Source: Burkholderiaceae bacterium
GTDB taxonomy: Bacteria > Pseudomonadota > Gammaproteobacteria > Burkholderiales > Burkholderiaceae_C
Assembly (NCBI GenBank): GCA_017848435.1
Contig: JAFEHU010000083.1
Span: 51,975 to 115,974, forward strand
Length of the DNA stretch: 64,000 bases
Direction of reading: 5' to 3'
In this document: piece after piece, positions 43,869 through 52,667 of the stretch
Layout of the letters: every line of letters begins with the position of its first letter
Numbering within the stretch: the first letter of the stretch is position 1
Made by a program: the position numbers and the translations under genes
The notes under the pieces: model-generated
What the model saw: only the letters and a program-made list of their open reading frames with translations
Database searches by the model: none
What the model was told of the DNA's origin: nothing

Positions 43869-44453
43869 CTACCCGCGCTCGAACTTGAACACCGCCGTGC
43901 CCGCGCGCGCGTTGGGCCACAGGCGGATGTCGTGGCCGTCCTGCAGGCCGTAGGCGTCCAGAATGCGCAGGTGGTTTTTCTGCGCCAGCGCCTCGAAGTC
44001 GTGGAAGGTGCCGACCCGGATGTTGGGCGTGTCGTACCACTGGTAGGGCAGGCGTTTGGTCACCGGCATGCGGCCGCCGAGCACCGCCAGCCGGTTCGGC
44101 CAGTGGCCAAAGTTGGGGAAGGCGACGATGCCGATGCGGCCGACACGCGCGGTTTCCACCAGCATGGTTTCGGCGTTGCGCAGGTGTTGCAGCGTGTCGA
44201 TCTGCAGCACCACGTCGAACGAGCTGTCGTCGAACATCGCCAGCCCTTCTTCGAGGTTGAGCTGGATCACATTCACCCCGCGCTGCACGCAGGCCAGCAC
44301 GTTGGCGTCGGCGATCTCGATGCCGTAGCCGGTGCAGCCGCGCGTGGCCTGCAGGTGGGCCAGCATCGCGCCGTTGCCACAGCCGAGGTCAAGCACCCGG
44401 GCGCCGTGGGGCACCCGATTGGCGATGGAGGCCATGGTTTGGGGGTCAGCCAT
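43869..44453 (-). CDS. metW: Methionine biosynthesis protein MetW
   Basis: A 194-residue SAM-methyltransferase-fold protein that partners MetX in many proteobacteria. It has VLDLGCGNGAMLAHLQ (SAM motif I), GYGIEIADANVLACVQRG and FDVVLQIDTLQHLRNAE, and the typical C-terminal LPYQWYDTPNIRVGTFHDFE. Order metX-metW with a 40-base gap is conserved in Betaproteobacteria, so it is under the same SAM-II riboswitch. Confidence 0.93.
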   Translation of the reverse strand: MADPQTMASIANRVPHGARVLDLGCGNGAMLAHLQATRGCTGYGIEIADANVLACVQRGVNVIQLNLEEGLAMFDDSSFDVVLQIDTLQHLRNAETMLVETARVGRIGIVAFPNFGHWPNRLAVLGGRMPVTKRLPYQWYDTPNIRVGTFHDFEALAQKNHLRILDAYGLQDGHDIRLWPNARAGTAVFKFERG

Positions 44454-44474
44454 GGCGTTTCTCTGTATTTTTAA

Positions 44475-44531
44475 GCGAAATCATGGTCAAGCCTCAGCCA
44501 AACCTGGCAACTTTGCTCTCAAAATAGGAGC
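44475..44531 (+). repeat. AT-rich Comamonadaceae-type repeat overlapping the metX 3' end
   Basis: TCAAGCCTCAGCCAAACCTG, then CAACTTTGCTCTCAAAATAG. It spans the metX stop. The last residues of MetX (SKVARFG) and its stop codon are encoded on the complement of the repeat. Confidence 0.6.
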
Positions 44532-45615
44532 GAATGAGGTTCATGTAGCGGGCGTCGTCCAGCAGGAAAGCGTCGTGCCCGTGCGGCGCGTCGATCTCGG
44601 CGTAGCTCACGTCGCGCCGGTTGTCGAGCAGCGCTTTCACGATCTCGCGGCTGCGCCGTGGCGAGAAGCGCCAGTCGGTCGAAAAGCTCACCAGCAGGAA
44701 GTTGGCCCGTGCCTTGGCCAGCGCCTGGCTCAGGTCGCCGGCATGGGCCCGCGCCGGGTCGAAATAGTCCAGCGCGCGGGTGATCAGCAAATAGGTGTTG
44801 GCGTCAAAGTAGTCGCTGAACTTGTCGCCCTGGTAGCGCAGGTAGCTTTCGATCTGGAACTCGACGTCCTGGGTCGAGTACTTGAGCGCCAGGCCTTCAC
44901 GCAGCTGCCGGCCAAACTTCGCGTTCATCACGTCGTCGCTCAGGTAGGTGATGTGGCCGATCATCCGCGCAATCCGCAGGCCCCGCTTGGGCACCACGCC
45001 ATGGCGGTAGAAGTGGCCGCCGTGGAAGTCCGGGTCGGTGACGATGGCGCGGCGCGCCACCTCGTTGAAGGCGATGTTCTCGGCGTTCAGGTTGGGCGCG
45101 CTGGCCACCACCACCGCGTGGCGCACCCGGTCCGGGTACTGCAGCGTCCAGCTCAGCGCCTGCATGCCGCCCAGGCTGCCGCCCAGCACCGCCGCCAGCG
45201 TGGCAATGCCCAGGCGTTCCAGCAGCCGGGCCTGAGCGGTGACCCAGTCCTCCACCGTGACCACCGGGAAGTCGGCCCCATAGACCTCGCCGGTGTCGGG
45301 GTTCAGGTGCATTGGGCCGGTGGAGCCGAAGCAGGAGCCGAGGTTGTTGACGCCAATGACGAAAAACGTGTTGGTGTCCACCGGCTTGCCGGGGCCGATC
45401 ATGTTGTCCCACCAGCCTTCGGATTTGGGCTGGCCTTCGTACTCGCCGGCCACGTGGTGCGAGGCGTTCAGCGCATGGCAGACCAGCACCGCGTTGGAAC
45501 GGTCGGCGTTCAGCGTGCCGTAGGTTTCAAACGCCAGGTTGTAGTCGCGGATCACCTTGCCACTTTGCAGCGGCAGCGCGTCGGCGAAATGCATGGACTG
45601 TGGCGTGACAAACAT
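44494..45615 (-). CDS. metX: Homoserine O-acyltransferase MetX
   Basis: First committed step of methionine synthesis, acylating homoserine (succinyl or acetyl donor depends on family subgroup and is not decided here). The 373-residue alpha/beta hydrolase-fold enzyme has [14 protein letters not shown] (oxyanion region), nucleophile Ser in [14 protein letters not shown], and C-terminal Asp and His in [11 protein letters not shown] and [14 protein letters not shown] 45615 is the usual family start. A longer in-frame ATG-less extension runs back through the riboswitch and is rejected. No Shine-Dalgarno precedes the ATG; instead a terminator hairpin ends 18 bases upstream. Confidence 0.95.
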   Translation of the reverse strand: MFVTPQSMHFADALPLQSGKVIRDYNLAFETYGTLNADRSNAVLVCHALNASHHVAGEYEGQPKSEGWWDNMIGPGKPVDTNTFFVIGVNNLGSCFGSTGPMHLNPDTGEVYGADFPVVTVEDWVTAQARLLERLGIATLAAVLGGSLGGMQALSWTLQYPDRVRHAVVVASAPNLNAENIAFNEVARRAIVTDPDFHGGHFYRHGVVPKRGLRIARMIGHITYLSDDVMNAKFGRQLREGLALKYSTQDVEFQIESYLRYQGDKFSDYFDANTYLLITRALDYFDPARAHAGDLSQALAKARANFLLVSFSTDWRFSPRRSREIVKALLDNRRDVSYAEIDAPHGHDAFLLDDARYMNLIRSYFESKVARFG

Positions 45616-45625
45616 CGGTGGCTGT

Positions 45626-45661
45626 AATAAAAAACCCGGCGGCGCTAAAAGCGGGCCGGGT
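45626..45661 (-). terminator. Terminator/attenuator hairpin in the metX leader
   Basis: On the minus strand ACCCGGC ... GCCGGGT (outer 7-bp stem 45634-45640/45655-45661) with an inner CGC/GCG pair around a TTTTA loop, followed directly by TTTTTTATT. It lies between the SAM-II aptamer and the metX start, as the expression platform of a transcription-terminating riboswitch. Confidence 0.8.
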
Positions 45662-45674
45662 CTGGGACAAGCAA

Positions 45675-45728
45675 CCGTTTTTAGCTGTATTTCTAAAGCG
45701 CCCGCAAGAGGGAACAAATCGGCGCACG
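45675..45728 (-). promoter_or_regulatory. SAM-II riboswitch aptamer upstream of metX
   Basis: Read on the minus strand, the order TGCGCC-GATTTG-...-CTTGCGGGCGC-...-TACAGCTAAAAACGG matches the class II S-adenosylmethionine aptamer. P1 pairs GCGCC with GGCGC. The U/A-rich first loop begins GATTT, and the 3' pseudoknot strand is AGCTAAAAA, which is nearly invariant. The spacing between blocks equals that of the well-known environmental metX aptamer. High SAM would fold the pseudoknot and lower metX-metW expression. Confidence 0.85.
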
Positions 45729-45732
45729 TGAA

Positions 45733-45738
45733 AGTATA
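45733..45738 (-). promoter_or_regulatory. Putative -10 element for the metX transcript
   Basis: TATACT on the minus strand (within GGTATACTTT) would start RNA at about 45726, exactly at the 5' end of the SAM-II aptamer. The -35 is not clear and would lie over the end of the upstream transporter gene. Confidence 0.45.
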
Positions 45739-45756
45739 CCGGCCCAGTTCGTCGCC

Positions 45757-46317
45757 TCATGCCGACACCAGCGCCAGCACCCCCAGCACCGCAAACACCA
45801 CCGCCGAGGCGATGTGGATGGCCTTGATCGGGATCTTGCGCGTCATGCGCTCGCCGAGCCAGACCACCGGCGCGTTGGCCAGCATCATGCCCAGTGTGGT
45901 GCCGGCCACCACCGCATAAAAAGCGTTGTACTGCGCCGCCAGCATCACCGTGGCGATTTGGGTTTTGTCGCCCATTTCGGCCAGAAAAAAGGCCACCAGC
46001 GTGGTGCCAAACACGCCAAAGCGGGGGGTGGCGGCGGTGTCGCCATCGTCGAGCTTGTCGGGTACCAGCATCCACGCGGCCATGGCAATGAAAGAAACGC
46101 CCAGCACCCAGCGCAGCACGTCGGGCCCGAGCAGGGTGGTCACCCAGGCGCCCACCGCGCCGGCCAGAGCGTGGTTCAGCAGGGTGGCGACCAGAATGCC
46201 CCAGACAATCGGCCAGGGTCGGCGAAAACGCACCGCCAGCACCAGCGCCAGCAGCTGTGTTTTATCGCCCATTTCCGCGAGCGCGACGATGCCTGTCGAG
46301 ACGAAAAAAGCTTCCAT
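45757..46317 (-). CDS. TMEM165/GDT1 family cation transporter
   Basis: Inner-membrane protein of 186 residues with six predicted helices in two repeats, each bearing the family signature: ALAEMGDKTQLLALVLA near the N-terminus and FFLAEMGDKTQIATVML mid-protein (E-x-G-D-K-T). Bacterial relatives export manganese (MneA) or exchange calcium/manganese for protons. ATG 46317 (MEAFF) is chosen because the family starts here. The frame is open to 46383 but the added residues look non-conserved. I looked for a yybP-ykoY manganese riboswitch upstream and did not see one. Confidence 0.88.
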   Translation of the reverse strand: MEAFFVSTGIVALAEMGDKTQLLALVLAVRFRRPWPIVWGILVATLLNHALAGAVGAWVTTLLGPDVLRWVLGVSFIAMAAWMLVPDKLDDGDTAATPRFGVFGTTLVAFFLAEMGDKTQIATVMLAAQYNAFYAVVAGTTLGMMLANAPVVWLGERMTRKIPIKAIHIASAVVFAVLGVLALVSA

Positions 46318-46451
46318 GGAGGGTGTGAACGCGGTCCAAGCGGGTTGAAAACGTTCCTTGAGCATACCCCGCCACTCGGTCATGGCCCTTCAGGCCCGCT
46401 TCAGGGTCGTGTGGGTGTCTGCGTCACGCGCGGCTGCTGAATGGTGTTGCC

Positions 46452-46468
46452 GCACCAGAACATGGCGA
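46452..46468 (+). promoter_or_regulatory. Possible NtrC binding site upstream of amtB
   Basis: GCACCA-N5-TGGCGA resembles the NtrC consensus GCACCA-N5-TGGTGC (left half perfect, right half 4 of 6). It sits about 50 bases upstream of the sigma-54 promoter, a workable enhancer distance. Confidence 0.45.
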
Positions 46469-46502
46469 CCGTACAGTCCTCCAAACACCTTCCGCACGCT
46501 TC

Positions 46503-46518
46503 TGGCGCACTTTTTGCT
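46503..46518 (+). promoter_or_regulatory. Sigma-54 (RpoN) promoter of amtB
   Basis: TGGCGCA-N4-TTGCT keeps the invariant -24 GG and -12 GC with correct 10-base spacing. Transcription would start near 46529, about 60 bases before the amtB ATG. Confidence 0.75.
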
Positions 46519-46591
46519 TGATTTTGGTGCTTCAAATGATTTGAACGTCAAATAGCACCAATAACATGCAATTTATCCAGAAGAGGGGTTT

Positions 46592-47794
46592 ATGGAGGCA
46601 CTAAAACAGGGCTCAGACGCGTTGTTCATCCTGCTCGGCGGCATTATGGTGCTGGCCATGCATGCGGGATTTGCGTTTCTGGAGCTGGGCACGGTCCGCA
46701 AAAAAAACCAGGTCAATGCGCTGGTCAAGATCCTGGTGGACTTCTCGGTCTCCACGGTGGTGTATTTCATCGTGGGCTACAGCGTGGCTTACGGCACCAG
46801 CTTTTTTGTGGGTGCCGAGCAGCTGGCGCAGAAGAACGGCTACGACCTCGTCAAGTTCTTCTTCCTGCTGACCTTTGCCGCCGCCATCCCGGCCATTATT
46901 TCAGGCGGTATTGCTGAACGTGCGCGCTTCTGGCCGCAACTGATTGCAACAGCCGTCATTGTTGGTTTCGTGTACCCATTCTTTGAGGGCATCGTCTGGA
47001 ACCAGCACTTTGGTGTACAAGGCTGGATCAAGGCGCTCACCGGCGAGGAGTTCCATGACTTTGCCGGCTCCATCGTGGTGCATGCGGTGGGTGGCTGGTT
47101 GGCCTTGCCCGCGGTGGTTCTGCTGGGCGCACGCAGCAACCGCTACAAGAAGGACGGTCAGATTTCGGCCCACCCGCCGAGCAACATCCCGTTCCTGGCG
47201 CTGGGCGCGTGGATTCTGACGGTGGGCTGGTTTGGCTTCAACGTGATGAGCGCGCAGACCATTGACAAGATTTCCGGCCTGGTGGCGGTGAATTCGCTGA
47301 TGGCCATGGTTGGCGGCACGCTGGCGGCGCTGGCGTTGGGCAAGAATGACCCCGGCTTTGTGCACAACGGCCCGCTGGCCGGTCTGGTCGCGGTGTGCGC
47401 CGGCTCTGACCTGATGCACCCGCTGGGCGCGCTGGCGGTGGGCGCGGTGGCGGGTGGCATCTTCGTGGTCATGTTCACGCTGACGCAGAACAAATGGAAG
47501 ATCGACGACGTGCTGGGCGTCTGGCCGCTGCACGGCCTGTGCGGCGCCTGGGGTGGCATTGCCTGCGGCCTGTTTGGCGCCAAGGCGCTGGGCGGGCTGG
47601 GTGGCGTGAGTCTGGGCGCACAGGTGATCGGCACGCTGATGGGCGTGGGTTGGGCGCTGCTGGCCGGCGCGGTGGTCTACGGCGTGCTGAAGGCGACCAT
47701 GGGGCTGCGGCTGAGCCAGGAAGAAGAGTTTGAAGGCGCCGACCTCGCCATCCACAAGATCAGCGCCACCGCCGACCGCGAGGTGAGCTGGTAA
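46592..47794 (+). CDS. amtB: Ammonium transporter AmtB
   Basis: A 400-residue inner-membrane ammonium channel with 11 predicted helices. The gate and pore markers are present: GGIMVLAMHAGFAFLELGTVR near the start, the first pore His in SIVVHAVGGWLAL and the second in WPLHGLCGAWGGIACGLFG. The N-terminus lacks a cleavable signal, as in many proteobacterial AmtB. A GlnK/PII gene normally sits just upstream, but none is found here, so the PII partner must be elsewhere. The promoter is sigma-54 type with a possible NtrC site, indicating induction under nitrogen limitation. Confidence 0.95.
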   Translation: MEALKQGSDALFILLGGIMVLAMHAGFAFLELGTVRKKNQVNALVKILVDFSVSTVVYFIVGYSVAYGTSFFVGAEQLAQKNGYDLVKFFFLLTFAAAIPAIISGGIAERARFWPQLIATAVIVGFVYPFFEGIVWNQHFGVQGWIKALTGEEFHDFAGSIVVHAVGGWLALPAVVLLGARSNRYKKDGQISAHPPSNIPFLALGAWILTVGWFGFNVMSAQTIDKISGLVAVNSLMAMVGGTLAALALGKNDPGFVHNGPLAGLVAVCAGSDLMHPLGALAVGAVAGGIFVVMFTLTQNKWKIDDVLGVWPLHGLCGAWGGIACGLFGAKALGGLGGVSLGAQVIGTLMGVGWALLAGAVVYGVLKATMGLRLSQEEEFEGADLAIHKISATADREVSW

Positions 47795-47807
47795 GTGCCA
47801 GGCCCGG

Positions 47808-47860
47808 TACAGCTATGAATTCAATAGCTGTACCGCCAGGTTTCACTGAGGCTTGAGGCC
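47808..47860 (-). repeat. AT-rich Comamonadaceae-type repeat between amtB and argC
   Basis: TACAGCTAT-GAATTCA-ATAGCTGTA is a perfect 9-bp inverted repeat (47808-47832), followed by CCGCCAGGTTTCACTGAGGC, the other conserved half of the family. It sits between convergent genes and could act as a terminator. Confidence 0.8.
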
Positions 47861-47902
47861 AATTTGGTTTGAAATTGGCCTGAAATGGCCGCGCAAGCGC
47901 TC

Positions 47903-48832
47903 TCAGGCGGCCAAACCGAGCATCAACTGCAGGTTTTGCACCGCTGCGCCGCTTGCGCCCTTGCCCAGGTTGTCCAGCCGGGCGATCAGCACCGCGTGGC
48001 CGTGCTCGGCATTGCCAAAGACGCGCAGCTCCATTTGGTTGGTGTCATTGAGCGCCGTGGCGTCGAGCTTGCAGTCGGCCGTGGCGGCTTCCACCGTGAC
48101 CCACTGGCTGCCGGCGTAGTGTCGGGCCAGCGCCTCGTGCAGGTCGTTGGCCGTGGGCTTGCCGGGGAGCAAATCCAGGTGCAACGGCAACTGCACCAGC
48201 ATGCCCTGGCGGAAGTTGCCCACCGACGGCACAAAGATCGGCCGGCGTGTGAGCCCGGTGTACCGCATGATTTCCGGCAGGTGCTTGTGTTTCAGGCCCA
48301 GCGCATAGGCCTCGAACAGCGGCGCGGTGCCCGCCTCGTAGGCCTCGATCATGCTGCGGCCGCCGCCGGAATAGCCACTGACAGAAGGCAGCGCCAGCGG
48401 GTGGTCCTTGGGGATCAGCCCCGCGTCCACCAGCGGGCGGATCAGCGCAATCGCGCCGGTGGCGTAGCAGCCGGGGTTGGCCACCCGCGTGGCCTGGCGC
48501 ACGGCCTCGCGCTGGCCAGCGGCCAGTTCCGGAAAACCAAACACCCAGCCCGGCGCGGTGCGGTGGGCGGTGGAGGCGTCGATGATCTTGGGGCCGGGTT
48601 GGCCGCTGCTGCGGGCCAGGCTGTCCACCATGGCCACGGTCTCGATGGCGGCTTCGTCGTGCAGGCACAGGATGACCAGGTCCACGCCAGCCACCAGCGC
48701 GCGCTTGGCTTCAGGGTCTTTGCGCTTCTCGGGCGCAATGCTCACCAGCTCGATGCCGGGCAGCGTGTGCAGCCGTTCGCGAATTTGCAGGCCGGTGGTA
48801 CCGGCTTCGCCGTCAATGAAAATCTTGGCCAT
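47903..48832 (-). CDS. argC: N-acetyl-gamma-glutamyl-phosphate reductase ArgC (type 2)
   Basis: NADPH-dependent third step of arginine synthesis. The 309-residue product is the shorter type 2 form: [19 protein letters not shown] (nucleotide site), [14 protein letters not shown], catalytic Cys in [14 protein letters not shown] and the base His in [10 protein letters not shown]. Divergent from sucC, with 192 bases between starts. That spacer has a 6-bp inverted repeat (AGTCGG-CTGG-CCGACT, 48895-48910) and a TATAAT (48875-48880). Confidence 0.95.
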   Translation of the reverse strand: MAKIFIDGEAGTTGLQIRERLHTLPGIELVSIAPEKRKDPEAKRALVAGVDLVILCLHDEAAIETVAMVDSLARSSGQPGPKIIDASTAHRTAPGWVFGFPELAAGQREAVRQATRVANPGCYATGAIALIRPLVDAGLIPKDHPLALPSVSGYSGGGRSMIEAYEAGTAPLFEAYALGLKHKHLPEIMRYTGLTRRPIFVPSVGNFRQGMLVQLPLHLDLLPGKPTANDLHEALARHYAGSQWVTVEAATADCKLDATALNDTNQMELRVFGNAEHGHAVLIARLDNLGKGASGAAVQNLQLMLGLAA

Positions 48833-49024
48833 GGCGGTGTGGGTGCGCAGTCAGTTTGTGTTCAGGGCGGTCAATATAATTATGTATTACGCCAAGTCGG
48901 CTGGCCGACTGGTGCGTTGCAACATGATACAGTTCGCGCGGTTACACGGCTGTGTCATGTTCGGCGAACTGCCCACGCCTGACCGGCAACCCCACATTCT
49001 TCCGACGCCACCGAAAGAGGCCCC

Positions 49025-50188
<1,164 letters not shown>

Positions 50189-50190
50189 AA

Positions 50191-51084
50191 ATGTCGATCT
50201 ACATCAATAAAAACACCAAAGTCATCACCCAGGGCATCACCGGCAAGACCGGTCAGTTCCACACGGAAAAATGCCAGGAATACGCGAACGGCAAAAACTG
50301 TTTCGTGGCCGGTGTGAACCCCAAGAAGGCCGGTGAGTCGATCTTCAATATCCCGATTTACGCCTCGGTGAAAGAAGCCGCCACGCAGACCGGCGCCACC
50401 GTTTCGGTGATCTACGTGCCGCCCGCAGGCGCTGCGGCTGCGATCTGGGAAGCCGTTGAGGCTGACCTCGATCTGGCCATCTGCATCACCGAAGGCATCC
50501 CCGTCCGCGACATGCTGGAAGTGCGCAACCGCATGAAGGCCAAGGAAGCCGCCGGCGGCAAGAAGACCCTGCTGCTGGGCCCCAACTGCCCCGGCCTGAT
50601 CACGCCCGACGAGATCAAGATTGGCATCATGCCCGGCCACATCCACCGCAAAGGCCGCATCGGCGTGGTCTCGCGCTCCGGCACGCTGACCTACGAAGCC
50701 GTGGCCCAGCTCACCGAAATCGGCCTCGGCCAGTCCAGCGCCGTCGGCATCGGTGGCGACCCGATCAACGGCCTCAAGCACATCGACGTGATGAAGGCCT
50801 TCAACGACGACCCCGACACCGACGCCGTCATCATGATCGGTGAAATCGGTGGCCCGGACGAAGCCGAAGCCGCCCGCTGGTGCAAGGCCAACATGAAGAA
50901 GCCCATCGTCGGTTTCATTGCCGGTGTGACCGCCCCTCCCGGCAAGCGCATGGGCCACGCCGGTGCGCTGATCTCCGGTGGTGCCGACACGGCCGACGCC
51001 AAGCTCGCCATCATGGAAGAGTGCGGTTTCACCGTCACCCGCAACCCGTCGGAAATGGCCAAGCTGCTCAAGGCGCTGCTCTGA
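50191..51084 (+). CDS. sucD: Succinyl-CoA synthetase alpha subunit
   Basis: A 297-residue subunit that binds CoA and carries the phospho-histidine. It has [16 protein letters not shown] and [11 protein letters not shown] (CoA site), [46 protein letters not shown], and the active-site His in [14 protein letters not shown]. Starts 2 bases after sucC. A very strong terminator follows at 51138-51176. Confidence 0.98.
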   Translation: MSIYINKNTKVITQGITGKTGQFHTEKCQEYANGKNCFVAGVNPKKAGESIFNIPIYASVKEAATQTGATVSVIYVPPAGAAAAIWEAVEADLDLAICITEGIPVRDMLEVRNRMKAKEAAGGKKTLLLGPNCPGLITPDEIKIGIMPGHIHRKGRIGVVSRSGTLTYEAVAQLTEIGLGQSSAVGIGGDPINGLKHIDVMKAFNDDPDTDAVIMIGEIGGPDEAEAARWCKANMKKPIVGFIAGVTAPPGKRMGHAGALISGGADTADAKLAIMEECGFTVTRNPSEMAKLLKALL

Positions 51085-51137
51085 ACGCCTGACCTGCACA
51101 CCACACGGCCACACCGCTGTGGTGACCCACAACACCG

Positions 51138-51176
51138 AAGCCGGTTGTCTTGCGAGACAATCGGCTTTTGTTTTTG
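51138..51176 (+). terminator. Strong intrinsic terminator after sucCD, 14 bases before the TerC gene
   Basis: AAGCCGGTTGTCT-TGCG-AGACAATCGGCTT is a 13-bp stem (one G-T pair) with a 4-base loop (51138-51167), then TTTGTTTTT. It ends so near the TerC ATG (51190) that it is also in the TerC leader. Confidence 0.88.
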
Positions 51177-51189
51177 GAAGTGAAGCACC

Positions 51190-51891
51190 ATGGAAACGTT
51201 GATGACCGCAGGGTTCTGGGTGGCGGTAGGCCAGATCATCCTGATCGACATCGTGCTCGGCGGCGACAACGCCGTGGTGATTGCACTGGCCTGTCGCAAC
51301 CTGCCGCCCCAGCAGCGCAAACTGGGCATCCTCTACGGCACGGCGGGCGCGATTGTGCTGCGGGTGGTGCTGATCGCGTTCGCGCTGGCGCTGCTGTCCG
51401 TGCCCTACCTGAAGATCGGCGGCGCGCTGCTGCTGGTCTGGATTGGCGTTAAATTGATGATGCCCGAGGGGCACGACGACCACAACATCAGCTCCAGCGA
51501 CAAGCTCTGGGGCGCCGTCAAGACCGTCATCATTGCCGATCTGGTCATGAGTGTGGACAACGTGATCGCCATTGCTGGCGCGGCTCAGGGCGGTGGTGAG
51601 CACCAACTTGTGCTGGTGATTTTCGGCCTGCTGGTCAGCATCCCCATCATCGTGGCGGGCAGCCAGCTGGTGCTGAAGCTGATGACGCGTTTCCCGATTG
51701 TCATCACCCTCGGTGCCATGCTGCTGGGCTGGATCGCGGGGCAAATGGCCTTCACCGACCCGGCCGTCAAGCCCTGGCTGCCAACCGAGAAGTTCTGGGA
51801 ATACGCTGCCGCCGCCGCAGGCGCACTGCTGGTGCTGGCCATTGGCAAATTCATACAGTCGCGCGCCGCCACGCCCAACACACCGGGCTGA
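51190..51891 (+). CDS. TerC family integral membrane protein (YjbE type)
   Basis: A 233-residue protein with about seven helices. Two acidic membrane motifs mark the family: LIDIVLGGDNAVVIALA and IIADLVMSVDNVIAIAGAA, each with a metal-coordinating Asp in a helix. Members export manganese or assist metal loading of exported enzymes. A charged His/Asp loop (EGHDDHN) lies between helices. Transcription must either read through the sucCD terminator or use a promoter I cannot pick out in the ~20 bases that follow it. Confidence 0.9.
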   Translation: METLMTAGFWVAVGQIILIDIVLGGDNAVVIALACRNLPPQQRKLGILYGTAGAIVLRVVLIAFALALLSVPYLKIGGALLLVWIGVKLMMPEGHDDHNISSSDKLWGAVKTVIIADLVMSVDNVIAIAGAAQGGGEHQLVLVIFGLLVSIPIIVAGSQLVLKLMTRFPIVITLGAMLLGWIAGQMAFTDPAVKPWLPTEKFWEYAAAAAGALLVLAIGKFIQSRAATPNTPG

Positions 51892-51907
51892 TACCTGACG
51901 CGCGGGC

Positions 51908-52660
51908 ATGCTGAACTACCAGTTTTACAGCCGGACGCACGTTGGCCGCGTGCGCGAGAACAACGAGGACGCGGTCGCCTTTGACGCCGCCGCCCAGCTT
52001 GCGCTGCTGGCCGACGGCATGGGCGGCTACAACGCCGGCGAGGTGGCCAGCAGCATGGCGATTGCGCTGATCCAGGCCGACCTGTCACGCTACCTTTTGC
52101 CTATCCGCCCCGGTCCGAACAGCGCCGTGCTGCACAGCGCGGTGACGGCGGCGGTTGAAAACGCCAACGTCACCATCTGGTCCTGTGCTGCCACCCAGCC
52201 CGACTGCAGCGGCATGGGCACCACGCTGGTGATGGCGGTGTTCCTGGGCACCAGCGTGTTGCTGGCCCACGTGGGCGACTCGCGCTGCTACCGCCTGCGC
52301 GGCAGTACCCTGGCCCGCATGACGCGTGACCACTCGGTGCTGCAGGAACAGATCGACGCCGGGTTGGTGTCGCTCGAAGATGCGCCTTTTGCCCCCAACC
52401 GCAACCTCGTCACCCGCGCCCTGGGCGTGATGGACATGGTCGAGGTCGAGGTCGCCGAACACGCGGCCAACAGTGGTGACCTCTACCTGCTCTGCTCCGA
52501 CGGCCTGACCGACATGCTCACCGACGACGCGATTGCCGCACTGCTCACCGCCCCCGGTACATTGGCCGAGCGCGCCACGCAGCTGGTGGACGCCGCCAAC
52601 GCCGCCGGCGGGCGCGACAACATTTCGGTGCTGCTGGCGCAGGCCGAGACCGTCGCCTGA
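51908..52660 (+). CDS. PP2C-family serine/threonine phosphatase
   Basis: A 250-residue cytosolic phosphatase. Metal and phosphate motifs of bacterial PP2C are present: THVGRVRENNEDA, LLADGMGGYNAGEVAS, GMGTTLVMAV, LLAHVGDSRCYRLRG, RDHSVLQEQIDAG, LCSDGLTDML and GGRDNISVLLA. No Ser/Thr kinase gene is adjacent. It lies 16 bases after the TerC stop and 7 bases before the CHASE2-cyclase gene, so it is likely part of that signalling operon. Confidence 0.92.
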   Translation: MLNYQFYSRTHVGRVRENNEDAVAFDAAAQLALLADGMGGYNAGEVASSMAIALIQADLSRYLLPIRPGPNSAVLHSAVTAAVENANVTIWSCAATQPDCSGMGTTLVMAVFLGTSVLLAHVGDSRCYRLRGSTLARMTRDHSVLQEQIDAGLVSLEDAPFAPNRNLVTRALGVMDMVEVEVAEHAANSGDLYLLCSDGLTDMLTDDAIAALLTAPGTLAERATQLVDAANAAGGRDNISVLLAQAETVA

Positions 52661-52667
52661 AGACACC

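Noticed and set aside
45616..45717. N-terminal extension of MetX starting at 45717
   Set aside because: The extra codons are the SAM-II aptamer and terminator read as protein. The family N-terminus begins at ATG 45615.
46318..46430. Manganese (yybP-ykoY) riboswitch upstream of the TMEM165-type transporter
   Set aside because: I looked for the conserved GGGGAGUAGC-type core on the minus strand and did not find it. The same search before TerC was also negative.
48870..48910. TATAAT and a short palindrome between argC and sucC as defined promoter/operator
   Set aside because: No -35 at proper spacing on either strand, and the palindrome (6-bp arms) is too short to name a regulator. Mentioned only in the argC entry.
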